37,370 nucleotides of DNA from Azospirillum brasilense (GCF_003349955.1 NZ_QLKQ01000073.1:1-37370), one strand, 5' to 3'; counted from the first letter of the stretch, positions 7,976-16,376 are shown. Translations and numbers: made by a program. Notes: a model not told the origin generated them from the sequence alone.

Positions 7976-9055
7976 ATGTCCGTCGCCCTTGTCACCGGTT
8001 CCTGCGGATTGATCGGGTCGGAGAGTTGCCTGCATTTCGGTGCGCTGGGAATGGACGTCGTCGGCATCGACAACGACATGCGGCGCACCTTCTTCGGCGA
8101 CGAGGCCTCGACCGCGTGGCAGCGCCAGACCCTGGAACAGACGCTGCGCCAGCGCTACCGCCACCACGCCATCGACATCCGCGACGCCGCGGCCATCGAC
8201 GCGCTGTTCGAGCGGCACGGTTCGGCCATCTCCCTGATCATCCACACGGCGGCCCAGCCCTCGCACGATTGGGCGGCGCGCGACCCGCAGATGGATTTCT
8301 CGGTGAACGCCAACGGCACGCTGAACATGCTGGAGGCGGCGCGGCGCCATTGCCCGGACGCGGTGTTCATCTTCACCTCGACCAACAAGGTCTACGGCGA
8401 CACGCCGAACCGACTGCCACTGATCGAAACGGAGACGCGCTACGAGATCGACCCGTCCCACCGCTACGCCGGCGGCATCGCCGAGGACATGTCGATCGAC
8501 GCCACCCTGCACAGCCTGTTCGGCGCCTCGAAGGTGGCCGCCGACGTGCTGGTCCAGGAGTACGGCCGCTACTTCGGGATGAAAACGGTGTGCTTCCGCG
8601 GCGGTTGCCTGACCGGGCCGAACCATTCGCCGACCCAGCTCCACGGCTTCCTGGCCTATCTGATGCGCTGCGCCGTCACCGGCACCCGCTACGACGTGAT
8701 CGGCTACAAGGGCAAGCAGGTCCGCGACAACATCCACAGCAACGACCTGATCGCCGCCTTCCACGCCGTCTACGACGCGCCGCGCAGCGCCGAGGTCTAC
8801 AACATCGGCGGCGGGCGCGCGAGCAACTGCTCCATCCTGGAGGCGGTGGCGCTGTGCGAGGAGATCACCGGGCGCCCGATGGAACTGACCTTCAAGGAGG
8901 CCAACCGTATCGGCGACCACATCTGGTGGGTCAGCTCGCTCGACCGGTTCCGCTCCCATTACCCGTCCTGGGACATCCGGCACGACGTGCGGAACATCCT
9001 CACCGACATTCACGACAGCAATCGGCGCCGCTGGCGCGTGGAGGCCGTGGCATGA
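7976..9055 (+). CDS. Extended-SDR NAD-dependent epimerase/dehydratase with Phe in place of the catalytic Tyr
   Basis: A 359-residue nucleotide-sugar modifying enzyme of the extended SDR family, closest in style to CDP-paratose 2-epimerases (TGSCGLIGSE at 7-16, FTSTNKVYGD at about 133-142). The usual YxxxK is LFGASK: Phe182 stands where Tyr is expected, while Lys186 is kept. Other segments (CFRGGCLTGPNHS, VRDNIHSNDL, YNIGGGRASNCS) look intact, so this is probably a subfamily feature and not decay. Start ATG 7976 has AAGGAG upstream. The stop overlaps the next start (ATGA), so the two genes are likely translationally coupled. Substrate unknown; it probably makes or modifies an unusual sugar of the EPS. 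Confidence 0.88.
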   Translation: MSVALVTGSCGLIGSESCLHFGALGMDVVGIDNDMRRTFFGDEASTAWQRQTLEQTLRQRYRHHAIDIRDAAAIDALFERHGSAISLIIHTAAQPSHDWAARDPQMDFSVNANGTLNMLEAARRHCPDAVFIFTSTNKVYGDTPNRLPLIETETRYEIDPSHRYAGGIAEDMSIDATLHSLFGASKVAADVLVQEYGRYFGMKTVCFRGGCLTGPNHSPTQLHGFLAYLMRCAVTGTRYDVIGYKGKQVRDNIHSNDLIAAFHAVYDAPRSAEVYNIGGGRASNCSILEAVALCEEITGRPMELTFKEANRIGDHIWWVSSLDRFRSHYPSWDIRHDVRNILTDIHDSNRRRWRVEAVA

Positions 9056-9858
9056 TCGACCATGGGAAAAAGGAAGTGCTTGGCGTCTACGTCAACGCCG
9101 TCGATTACGAGGCTGGCGTGCGCGCGATCATCGACGCGGCGGAGCAGCAGAAGCCCTTCGCGGTCAGCGCGCTCGCCGTCCACGGGGTGATGACCGGGGC
9201 GCTCGACCCCGAGCACCGTTACCGCCTGAACGCCATCGATCTCGTGACGCCGGACGGCCAGCCGGTGCGCTGGGCGCTGAACCGCCTGCACGGCGCCGCC
9301 CTTCCGGACCGCGTCTATGGTCCGAACCTGATGCTCCGCACTTGCGCGGCGGCGGCGGCGAAGGGACTGCCCATCTACCTTTACGGCGCCACGGCGGGGC
9401 TGCTCGACACGCTGACCACGGCGCTGACCGAGCGGTTCCCCGGCCTGATCATCGCCGGCGCCCGCCCGTCCGCCTTCCGCACCCTGAGCGCCGAGGAGCG
9501 CGCGGCGGTCGACCGCGAGATCATCGACTCCGGCGCCCGCATCGTCTTCGTCGGGCTGGGCTGCCCGCGCCAGGAGACCTGGGTCTACGAGCACAAGGCG
9601 GCGCTGTCGATGCCGCTGATCGCGGTCGGCGCCGCCTTCGACTTCATCGCCGGGAAACAGCCGCAGGCTCCGATGTGGATGCAGAACAACGGCCTGGAAT
9701 GGCTGTTCCGGCTGTCCACCGAGCCACGGCGGTTGTGGCGGCGCTACGTCATGCTGAATCCGGCTTTCCTGTTCCTGCTGGCCTGCCAGGCGGTGCAGAT
9801 GCCGCTGGTCCGCAGCGGCCAGGCGCGCCGTCCGAAAGGAGAGCTTCGATTTGGCTAG
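9052..9858 (+). CDS. WecG/TagA/CpsF-family glycosyltransferase (GT26)
   Basis: A 268-residue GT26 glycosyltransferase; family members add N-acetylmannosamine, its uronic acid or related sugars to a lipid-linked acceptor. It has TPDGQPVRWALNR with the conserved Asp68, YGATAGLLDTL, and VFVGLGCPRQETWV and VGAAFDFIAGKQPQAPMWMQ further on, as in WecG and TagA. The start overlaps the previous stop by four bases, so production of the two proteins is probably linked. Likely adds a sugar to the undecaprenyl-linked repeat unit at the membrane; donor unknown. Confidence 0.93.
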   Translation: MIDHGKKEVLGVYVNAVDYEAGVRAIIDAAEQQKPFAVSALAVHGVMTGALDPEHRYRLNAIDLVTPDGQPVRWALNRLHGAALPDRVYGPNLMLRTCAAAAAKGLPIYLYGATAGLLDTLTTALTERFPGLIIAGARPSAFRTLSAEERAAVDREIIDSGARIVFVGLGCPRQETWVYEHKAALSMPLIAVGAAFDFIAGKQPQAPMWMQNNGLEWLFRLSTEPRRLWRRYVMLNPAFLFLLACQAVQMPLVRSGQARRPKGELRFG

Positions 9859-9879
9859 ACGGTGACGGTTGTTTGGTGA

Positions 9880-9908
9880 TTGCCAAAGAGAAGCGCCGTT
9901 ATTAAAAA
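9880..9908 (+). promoter_or_regulatory. Possible sigma-70-type promoter for the GT4 glycosyltransferase gene
   Basis: TTGCCA (9880-9885; five of six consensus bases), 17 bases, then TAAAAA (9903-9908; four of six). It lies in the 197-base gap between the GT26 and GT4 genes, in a locally AT-rich patch. An imperfect direct repeat (9895-9915 and 9940-9959, core GCCGTT followed by TTAAAA and ATGAAA) overlaps it, and a 7-bp hairpin (GCCGTTT/AAACGGC, 9940-9960) follows. It would give the GT4-to-ugd genes their own start of transcription. Confidence 0.4.
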
Positions 9909-10055
9909 TGAAAACTCCTTCGATGCTGTGTCTGTGAGTGCCGTTTTAAAATGAAACGGCCTTGCATCGGCGGATTTCCCTGAACGACCTCGGAACAGCG
10001 CCGTGAACCGCGACCGATGCGGTCCGCGCTTCCATGACAGTCGAGGATTCCTGCG

Positions 10056-11300
10056 ATGAGCCTGAAGATCCTGTCGGCGATCGTCGTGCCGCCGCATCTG
10101 GCGGTCAGCGGCGCCAGCAAGGCGGCGGAGAAGCTGAGCGTCGCGTTGCAGGCGCACGACCGCATCGACATCGCGAACATGGGCATGGCGAGCCGGGTTC
10201 CGATGGACCCGGGCAAGCCGGGCGAACGGATCGAGGTGCGGACCTCCAGCCCCTTCGCCGGGCTCGATTCCGTCCTGCCCAACCGCGCGAAGACGCTGTT
10301 CTACCAGTCGAGCATCCCGGCGCTGATCCGCCACGGCTCCTACGATCTGGTGCACATCCACAACCCGATCCCGGCGCTGGAAATGATGCGGGTGGCCCGC
10401 GCCTGCGTGGCGAAGGGCGTGCCCTACGTGGTGTCCACCCATGGCTTCGTGGAGATCGGGAACCCGGCGGCCTTCCGGCGCATGGACGCGGCGCGGCGGC
10501 TGGCCTGGGACCTGCTGATCGACCGCCCGGTCCGCTACGTCGTCCGCAACGCCGCGGCCATCTGCGCGATCTCGCCGGTCGACCTGCCCATCGTCCGCGG
10601 CTTCGGCTTCAGGGGGGACGACATCGCCGTCATTCCCTACGGCGTGGACCGCCCGACCGACTGGGGCGCGCCGACCCCGGCGGACCGGGACATCCACCGG
10701 AGGTTCGGCATCCCGGAGCGGGAGGAGGACGGCGGCCCCGTCACCGCCTTCTTCCTGGCCAACCACACGGCCAACAAGGGGCTGGGCGTGCTGCTCGACG
10801 CCTTCGTAGGGCTGTCGATGCCGTTCCGCCTGATCGTCGGCGGCGAGAAGCGGGACTTCGTCGATTACGAGGCCTACCAGCGCCGCTGCGGGCCGGGCCA
10901 GACCATCCACCTTACCGGCAATCTGGCCGAGGCGGAGGTCGCCGCCATGTTCCGGCGCTCCGACCTGTTCGTCTTCCCGACCCTGGCCGACACCTTTCCC
11001 AACGTGATCCTGGAGGCGATGGCCTTCGGCGTCCCGGTGGTGGCGACCCGGGTCGGCGGCATCCCGCATCAGGTCGATGACGGCTGCGCGGTGATTGTCG
11101 AACCGGGCGACCCGCTGGCCCTGCGCGCCGCCGTCGAGCAGTTGGCCGCCGACCCCGAGCGGCGGGCGCGGATGGGCCGTCACGGCCGTCTGCGCGCCAC
11201 CCAGCGCTTCGACTGGGCCGCCGCCGCCGCCGACACCCACCGGCTCTATGAGGCGGTGGTCCGCCGCCCGGCGGGCGCCGCCGTCCTCAGGGCCGCCTGA
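10056..11300 (+). CDS. GT4-family glycosyltransferase
   Basis: A 414-residue cytoplasmic retaining glycosyltransferase with GT-B fold. The N-terminal half starts SLKILSAIVVPPHLAVSGASKA and has DLVHIHNP and YVVSTHGFVEIGN. The C-terminal donor-binding half has AVIPYGVDRP and the family signature FVFPTLADTFPNVILEAMA followed by GVPVVATRVGGIPHQV. The final Glu of NVILE matches the conserved GT4 Glu. Start ATG 10056 has GAGGA about nine bases upstream. It probably extends the EPS repeat unit; donor and linkage unknown. Confidence 0.92.
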   Translation: MSLKILSAIVVPPHLAVSGASKAAEKLSVALQAHDRIDIANMGMASRVPMDPGKPGERIEVRTSSPFAGLDSVLPNRAKTLFYQSSIPALIRHGSYDLVHIHNPIPALEMMRVARACVAKGVPYVVSTHGFVEIGNPAAFRRMDAARRLAWDLLIDRPVRYVVRNAAAICAISPVDLPIVRGFGFRGDDIAVIPYGVDRPTDWGAPTPADRDIHRRFGIPEREEDGGPVTAFFLANHTANKGLGVLLDAFVGLSMPFRLIVGGEKRDFVDYEAYQRRCGPGQTIHLTGNLAEAEVAAMFRRSDLFVFPTLADTFPNVILEAMAFGVPVVATRVGGIPHQVDDGCAVIVEPGDPLALRAAVEQLAADPERRARMGRHGRLRATQRFDWAAAAADTHRLYEAVVRRPAGAAVLRAA

Positions 11301-11359
11301 ACCCCTGCCAAAAAATCCCTGCCCAACCGGTAAAAGCCGCAGCAATGGAGAAGAGACCT

Positions 11360-12439
11360 ATGGAAGGCAAAACGCTCGTGACCGGCGGGGCCGGCTTCGT
11401 CGGCTGCAATCTGGTCAAGAACCTGCTGGAGGACGGGCGCGACGTCGTCGTCCTGGACGCCCTGCTGCGGCCGGGCAGCGAGCGGAACGCGGCGTGGCTG
11501 CAAACCCTCAACTCCGGGTCCCGCCTGACCTTCATGAAGGCCGACGTGCGCGACTTCGCCGCCGTCAAATCCTGCATGGCCGGGGCGGAGGAGGTCTACC
11601 ACCTCGCCGGGCAGGTGGCGGTGACCTCGTCGCTGGACGATCCGCGCACCGACTTCGACATCAACGCGCTCGGCACCTTCAACGTGCTGGAGGCGGCCCG
11701 CCGCATGAAGACCCCGCCGAAGGTGGTCTTCACCTCGACCAACAAGGTCTATGGCGGGCTGGAGCACGTGGCGGTGGAGCGGACCGGCAGCCGCTACCGC
11801 TTCGTCGACCGCCCGCTCGGCGTTTCGGAGGCGGAGCCGCTGGACTTCCACTCGCCCTACGGCTGCTCCAAGGGGGCGGCGGACCAGTATGTGCGCGACT
11901 ACGCCCGCATCTACGACCTGCCGACCGTCGTCTTCCGGATGAGCTGCATCTACGGCCCGCGCCAGTTCGGCAACGAGGACCAGGGCTGGGTCGCCCATTT
12001 CATCATCTCGGCGCTGAGCGGCCGGCCCATCCACATCTACGGCGACGGCATGCAGGTGCGCGACGTGCTGTTCGTCGAAGACCTCGTGCGCGCCTTCCGC
12101 CTCGCCACCGAGAAGATCGAGGTCAGCCGCGGGCAGGTCTTCAACATCGGCGGGGGGCCGGAGAACACCATCTCGGTCTGGCGCGAGTTCGGGGAGATGC
12201 TGTCCACCCTGCGCGGCGCGCCGGTGGAGGCCGACTTCTCCGATTGGCGGCCCGGCGACCAGCCCTGCTACGTCAGCGACATCCGCAAGGCGGAGCAGGT
12301 GCTCGGCTGGCGCCCGCAGGTGGACCGCGACACCGGCATCCGCCGCCTGTGGGATTGGGCGGAACGCTACCTCGCGCAGAACGGCCTGCCCACGGACCAG
12401 ACCCAGCTGGAACCGGGCCGCATCGCCCTCAGCGCGTAA
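11360..12439 (+). CDS. CDP-paratose 2-epimerase-like SDR
   Basis: A 359-residue extended SDR. Motifs: TGGAGFVGCN (8-17), HLAGQVAVT, FTSTNKVYGG (124-133) and an intact Y167/K171 pair in SPYGCSK. YGPRQFGNEDQGWVAHF and IYGDGMQVRDVLFVEDLVRA are typical of CDP-paratose (tyvelose) 2-epimerase-like proteins. Without a visible CDP-sugar pathway the true substrate may be another nucleotide sugar. I chose the ATG at 11360 over that at 11345 because GGAGAAG lies suitably upstream of it and the Rossmann strand follows at once. Likely co-transcribed with the next two genes. Confidence 0.9.
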   Translation: MEGKTLVTGGAGFVGCNLVKNLLEDGRDVVVLDALLRPGSERNAAWLQTLNSGSRLTFMKADVRDFAAVKSCMAGAEEVYHLAGQVAVTSSLDDPRTDFDINALGTFNVLEAARRMKTPPKVVFTSTNKVYGGLEHVAVERTGSRYRFVDRPLGVSEAEPLDFHSPYGCSKGAADQYVRDYARIYDLPTVVFRMSCIYGPRQFGNEDQGWVAHFIISALSGRPIHIYGDGMQVRDVLFVEDLVRAFRLATEKIEVSRGQVFNIGGGPENTISVWREFGEMLSTLRGAPVEADFSDWRPGDQPCYVSDIRKAEQVLGWRPQVDRDTGIRRLWDWAERYLAQNGLPTDQTQLEPGRIALSA

Positions 12440-12466
12440 CCCGACCCCTGTGCGGTGGAGGAACCA

Positions 12467-13462
12467 ATGAACGTGCTTGTAACGGGCGGGGCCGGCTTCA
12501 TCGGCTCCCACATCACGCACCGCCTCGTGTCGCTCGGCCACCGGGTGACGGTGATCGACAACGAGTCCACCGGGCTGCGCTCCAACGTGCCGGCGGAGGT
12601 GCGCTACATCCGCGGCGACGTCACCAACCCCGCCGACCTCGACAAGGCGTTCGAGGAAGTGCCCGACGCGGTGATCCACATCGCCGGGCAGGTGTCGATC
12701 ATCCGCGCCTTCAGCAACCCGGTCGGCGACCTGCGCACCAACGTGGAGGGGACGGTGAACGTCCTCCAGCAGTGCGTGGAGCGCGGGGTGAAGCGCCTGC
12801 TCTACGCCAGCTCGATGAGCGCCTACGGCAACGCCGAGGTGGTCCCGACGCCGGAGGACACGCCCTGCTCCCCAGTGTCCTACTACGGGGTGACGAAATA
12901 CGCGGGCGAGCGCTACGTCCATCTGACGGCGGCGCGGAACGACCTGCCGGGCGGTCTGGCCGTCACGTCGTTCCGCATGTACAACGTCTACGGGCCGCGG
13001 CAGGCGGTGGACAACCCCTACCAGGGGGTGCTGGGCATCTTCCTGGGCAACATCATCCGCGGCGAGCCGATCCACATCTACGGCGACGGCAGGCAGACCC
13101 GCGATTTCGTCTTCATCGACGACGTGGTGGACGCCTGGGTCGGCGCGCTCGACAACCCGGCCAGCCACGGGAGGATCTTCAACCTCGGCAGCGGCCGGCA
13201 GACCAGCATCAGCGAACTGGCCGACCTCGCGCTGGGGGCGCTCGGCCGGACGCGGGCGGACCATCCCGTGCTCCACCATCCCGAACGTCCGGGCGAGCAG
13301 CGCAGCGTGCAGGCCGACGTGACCTACGCCGGGTCGGTGCTCGGCTGGACGCCGCGCACGCGGCTGGAGCAGGGGCTGGCGGAGACCGTGCGCTGGGCGC
13401 TGCGCGAGAGCGGCCAGGCGGATGGCCGTGCGGACGGCGTGGCGGAGCGCGCCGTGGCCTGA
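12467..13462 (+). CDS. Extended-SDR nucleotide-sugar epimerase (UDP-glucose 4-epimerase-like)
   Basis: A 331-residue epimerase with TGGAGFIGSH (6-15), HIAGQVSI, YASSMSAYGN with the catalytic Ser region, and Y140/K144 in SYYGVTKYAGE. MYNVYGPRQ, IYGDGRQTRDFVFIDDVVDAW and FNLGSGRQTSI follow as in GalE-like and NDP-sugar 4-epimerases. ATG 12467 has GGAGG five bases upstream; a GTG at 12455 is in frame but would overlap that site. It is the third SDR in the plus-strand cluster without a clear substrate. It may interconvert UDP-glucose and UDP-galactose or act on a uronic acid. Confidence 0.9.
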   Translation: MNVLVTGGAGFIGSHITHRLVSLGHRVTVIDNESTGLRSNVPAEVRYIRGDVTNPADLDKAFEEVPDAVIHIAGQVSIIRAFSNPVGDLRTNVEGTVNVLQQCVERGVKRLLYASSMSAYGNAEVVPTPEDTPCSPVSYYGVTKYAGERYVHLTAARNDLPGGLAVTSFRMYNVYGPRQAVDNPYQGVLGIFLGNIIRGEPIHIYGDGRQTRDFVFIDDVVDAWVGALDNPASHGRIFNLGSGRQTSISELADLALGALGRTRADHPVLHHPERPGEQRSVQADVTYAGSVLGWTPRTRLEQGLAETVRWALRESGQADGRADGVAERAVA

Positions 13463-13542
13463 GGGTCATTTTTCGGGCGGGCCAATTTTCGAGCCGGCCA
13501 GGGATGGCTTCGGCAACGCCATCAAGCAACAGGAGTGGAATG

Positions 13543-14979
13543 ATGCGGATCGCTGTTGTGGGGACCGGCTATGTCGGCCTCGTGTCCGGTGCCTGCTTTG
13601 CCGAATTCGGCATCGACGTGTGCTGTGTGGACAAGGACGAAACGAAAATCCGGCGCCTGAGGGGCGGCGAGATCCCCATCTACGAACCCGGCCTCGACAT
13701 CCTCGTGGCGCGCAACATGGCGGCGGACCGTCTGTCCTTCACCTCCGACCTCGCGGTCGCCATGGAGGGGGCGGACGTGGTGCTGATCGCGGTCGGCACC
13801 CCCTCCCGTCCCGGCGACGGCGGGGCCGACCTGACCTACGTCCACGCGGCGGCGGCGGAGATCGCGCGGACCATGTCCCGCTACACCGTCATCGTGACCA
13901 AATCGACCGTGCCGGTCGGCACCGGACGCCAAGTCGCCGCCATCGTGCGGGGCATCAACCCGCGCGCCGAGTTCGACGTGGTGTCCAACCCGGAGTTCCT
14001 GCGCGAAGGCTCGGCCATCGGGGACTTCATGCAGCCCGACCGCGTGGTGATCGGCGCCGAGTCCGACCGCGCGCGGGCGGTGATGGACGCCCTCTACCAG
14101 CCGCTGATCCGCGCCGGGACGCCCTTCGTGCGCACCGGCATCGAGACGGCGGAGCTGACGAAATACTCGGCCAACGCCTTCCTGGCCTTCAAGATCACCT
14201 TCATCAACGAGGTGGCCGACCTGTGCGAGCGGGTGGGGGCCGACGTGCAGGACGTGGCGGCGGGCATGGGGATGGACGGACGCATCGGGCGTCCGTTCCT
14301 GAACGCCGGGCCGGGCTTCGGCGGCTCCTGCTTCCCCAAGGACACGGAGGCGCTGGTGCGCACCGGGCGGCAGCACGGCGCGCCGGTCCGGCTGATCGAA
14401 ACGGTGGTGGACGTGAACCGGGCGCGCAAGCGGCTGATGGCCGGGCGAATCCTCCAGGCCTGCGGGCCGGACGCGACGGGAAAGCGGATCGCCGTGCTGG
14501 GCATCACCTTCAAGCCCGACACCAACGACATGCGCGAGGCGGCAAGCCTGGAGATCATCCCGCTGCTTCAGGAGGCCGGCGCCACGGTTCACGCCTACGA
14601 CCCCGCCGGCATGGAGGAGGGGCGCCATCTGCTGCCGGACGTGGTCTGGCACGATGACGCCTACGGCCCCCTTGCGGAGGCGGATTGCGTCGCCATCCTG
14701 ACGGAATGGAACGAGTTCCGCGCGCTGGATCTGGGCCGCGTGCGCAGTCTGATGCGCCGTCCGGTGATGGTCGATCTGCGCAACGTCTATGTCCCGGCGG
14801 CCATGGCGGCGGCGGGGTTCCACTATTGCTCCGTCGGGCGGCGCGACGTGCGTCCCGATGCGGCGAAGCGGCGCAAGGCGGCGGAGGCGATGCTGCTCAG
14901 CAACGGATTCGCGGGCGACGCCTGTGTCCTGCCCTTCTCCGGACAGCTCGCGGCGGCCGCCTCCGACCTCGCGGATTGA
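13543..14979 (+). CDS. ugd: UDP-glucose 6-dehydrogenase
   Basis: Oxidises UDP-glucose to UDP-glucuronate with two NAD+. The 478-residue protein begins RIAVVGTGYVGLVSGACFAE and has AVGTPSRPGDGGADLTYV, TKSTVPVGTG, SNPEFLREGSA, Lys207 in ELTKYSANAFLA, the catalytic Cys263 in GFGGSCFPKD, and GITFKPDTNDMREAASLEI. It runs about 40 residues past the usual end of the family, with a basic then Ala-rich tail whose role is unknown. AGGAG (13531-13535) precedes two adjacent ATGs, 13540 and 13543; the second gives the better spacing. The product is the substrate of the decarboxylase at 5324, so the cluster can make both UDP-glucuronate and UDP-xylose. Confidence 0.96.
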   Translation: MRIAVVGTGYVGLVSGACFAEFGIDVCCVDKDETKIRRLRGGEIPIYEPGLDILVARNMAADRLSFTSDLAVAMEGADVVLIAVGTPSRPGDGGADLTYVHAAAAEIARTMSRYTVIVTKSTVPVGTGRQVAAIVRGINPRAEFDVVSNPEFLREGSAIGDFMQPDRVVIGAESDRARAVMDALYQPLIRAGTPFVRTGIETAELTKYSANAFLAFKITFINEVADLCERVGADVQDVAAGMGMDGRIGRPFLNAGPGFGGSCFPKDTEALVRTGRQHGAPVRLIETVVDVNRARKRLMAGRILQACGPDATGKRIAVLGITFKPDTNDMREAASLEIIPLLQEAGATVHAYDPAGMEEGRHLLPDVVWHDDAYGPLAEADCVAILTEWNEFRALDLGRVRSLMRRPVMVDLRNVYVPAAMAAAGFHYCSVGRRDVRPDAAKRRKAAEAMLLSNGFAGDACVLPFSGQLAAAASDLAD

Positions 14980-15026
14980 CGCGGGCGCGACGCCCGCCGA
15001 CTCCGGCCACGCACCGGTGCCTTGAA

Positions 15027-15055
15027 CGGACCGTCTCCACCACGGCGGCGGTCCG
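15027..15055 (+). other. Hairpin downstream of ugd
   Basis: CGGACCG (15027-15033) pairs with CGGTCCG (15049-15055), and two further pairs (one T-G) are possible inside. It lies 48 bases after the ugd stop and 46 before the next start. It lacks a T-run, so it could be a weak terminator or an RNA-stability hairpin. Confidence 0.35.
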
Positions 15056-15100
15056 GTACGGGATGCCGGTTGGGATCTCCCGATTCCGAAAGACGCAGCC

Positions 15101-15631
15101 ATGATTGGCTTGGACGCGCTGGCCGGCAACCGAAGAGACGCCATGCCCCGTGTGCCCCCCGGCGCACGGGGCGGCTCCCGTTCTCCCCGTCCGGATGGAC
15201 GGACCGGCGGGCGGACGCCGATCACGGTGTTGCTGATCGACGACCGCTCTCTGTTTGGCGAAAGCCTCGCCGCCGCGATCAACGCCTTCGCGCCGGACGT
15301 GGCGGTCAGCCATCAGCGCAGCGCCGCGGCCCTGGCCGACCTTCCCGCCGTCCTGCGCGGCGCCGACGTGGTGCTGGTGAACATTGGACGCGCCGATCCG
15401 GCCAAGGGCGGCATCGGCCAGCTTCTCGGCGCGTTGGCGGGGGGCGGCTCCCATCCTCCCGTCGCGCTCCTTGCCGACCGGCCCGGTGCGGCGGCGGCCG
15501 ACGCCGCGGCGCGCCTTGGGCTGCGCGGGGTGCTGAGCGGACGGATGCCGCTGGCCGAGGTGATCGCCGCCCTGCGGCTGATCCACGGCGGCGGTACGGT
15601 CAGTCCCGATCCCGGCCGCAATCCCGGCTGA
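15101..15631 (+). CDS. Stand-alone receiver-like (pseudo-receiver) protein without HTH domain
   Basis: 176 residues: a disordered basic N-terminus (1-40) and one receiver-like domain starting ITVLLIDDRSLFGESL. The acidic pair is present (D47-D48), but the beta-3 phosphoacceptor Asp is Asn94 (VVLVNIG), and the segment normally holding the beta-5 Lys reads GLRGVLSGR. The domain ends in RLIHGGGTVSPDPG, where related proteins continue into a LuxR-type HTH; here a stop follows, so no DNA-binding domain is present. It could form mixed dimers with its three neighbours; that is inference. The 3' end overlaps the convergent regulator gene by 32 bases. Upstream of the ATG there is only a weak ribosome-binding site; a second ATG at 15143 is possible. 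Confidence 0.8.
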   Translation: MIGLDALAGNRRDAMPRVPPGARGGSRSPRPDGRTGGRTPITVLLIDDRSLFGESLAAAINAFAPDVAVSHQRSAAALADLPAVLRGADVVLVNIGRADPAKGGIGQLLGALAGGGSHPPVALLADRPGAAAADAAARLGLRGVLSGRMPLAEVIAALRLIHGGGTVSPDPGRNPG

Positions 15632-16376
15632 GCGCTTGCGGAACGGTGGGGTCGGCCAGCCGCCAGGCCTTGCGCACGGCCTCGGCGCGGTTGGAGGCGC
15701 CAAGGGCCCGCAGGATGCCGCGCACATGGACCTTCGCCGTGTTCTCGCTGATCCCCAGCTCCTGCGCGATGACGCGGTTCGATTTCCCTTCGCGAAGCCG
15801 TTGCAGCACCCCGCGCTGACGCGCGGTCAGCGCCGCGCCGCCGGAGGGCGTGGGCGGATCGTCCTCCGTGGCCTCGTCACTTTGCAGCAGGCGGTGCAGG
15901 AAAGGGGAGGGGAAGAAGGTGCCGCCGCCCGCGACCAGGCGCAGCGCCTCCCGGGCGACGGCGAGGCCGACGCTGGTCGGCAGACACCCCCGGACACCCA
16001 GCCGGCTGGCTTCCAGCGGCAGGTTCGCATCCTCCCCGTCGGACAGGACGAGCAGCGGCGTGCCGCCGAAGGCGCCGGCGAGGCCGCGCAGCGTCGCCAG
16101 GACGCTGCCCCCGGGCGGGGTCAGGCTGGCGACGTTGCACAGCACGACGGCGGGTGCGGAGTCTTCGGCAAGCACCGCCTTGGCCTCGTTCAAGGACGCC
16201 GCGGTTCGCACGCACAGGGACGGGTCGCGCAGGCTGAGGCCGGCGGACAGGCTTTCACGGGTCAGAGGTGTTTCGTCCAGCAGCAGGGCCGCGATGCCCC
16301 GGTGCCCGTTGCTTGCCGGGCCGGGAGCGTATGCAGCGCCACAGGACGATGGAGCCGCCTGCCCGTTCGATGCCAT
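15600..16376 (-). CDS. LuxR-family regulator with pseudo-receiver domain
   Basis: 258 residues: a receiver-like domain (about 27-140) and a LuxR/NarL HTH (about 183-238, LTARQRGVLQRLREGKSNRV, then AQELGISENTAKVHVRGIL). The receiver keeps one acidic residue pair (D34-E35 in LLLDETPLTRESL), but the phosphoacceptor is Asn81 (VVLCNVA) and the beta-5 Lys position is Thr (GVRGCLPTS). It should therefore not work by ordinary Asp phosphorylation. ATG 16376 was chosen for the strong GGGAGAGAGG just upstream; an in-frame GTG at 16418 is less likely. Lies between the EPS genes and two further regulators of the same kind, suggesting control of polysaccharide or biofilm genes. Confidence 0.9.
   Translation of the reverse strand: MASNGQAAPSSCGAAYAPGPASNGHRGIAALLLDETPLTRESLSAGLSLRDPSLCVRTAASLNEAKAVLAEDSAPAVVLCNVASLTPPGGSVLATLRGLAGAFGGTPLLVLSDGEDANLPLEASRLGVRGCLPTSVGLAVAREALRLVAGGGTFFPSPFLHRLLQSDEATEDDPPTPSGGAALTARQRGVLQRLREGKSNRVIAQELGISENTAKVHVRGILRALGASNRAEAVRKAWRLADPTVPQALSRDCGRDRD

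Noticed and set aside
11095..13542. Upstream extension of the ugd frame through the GT4 and epimerase genes
   Set aside because: It is only an open stretch in the third frame over two well-supported genes; real coding starts at the ATG next to AGGAG at 13531.
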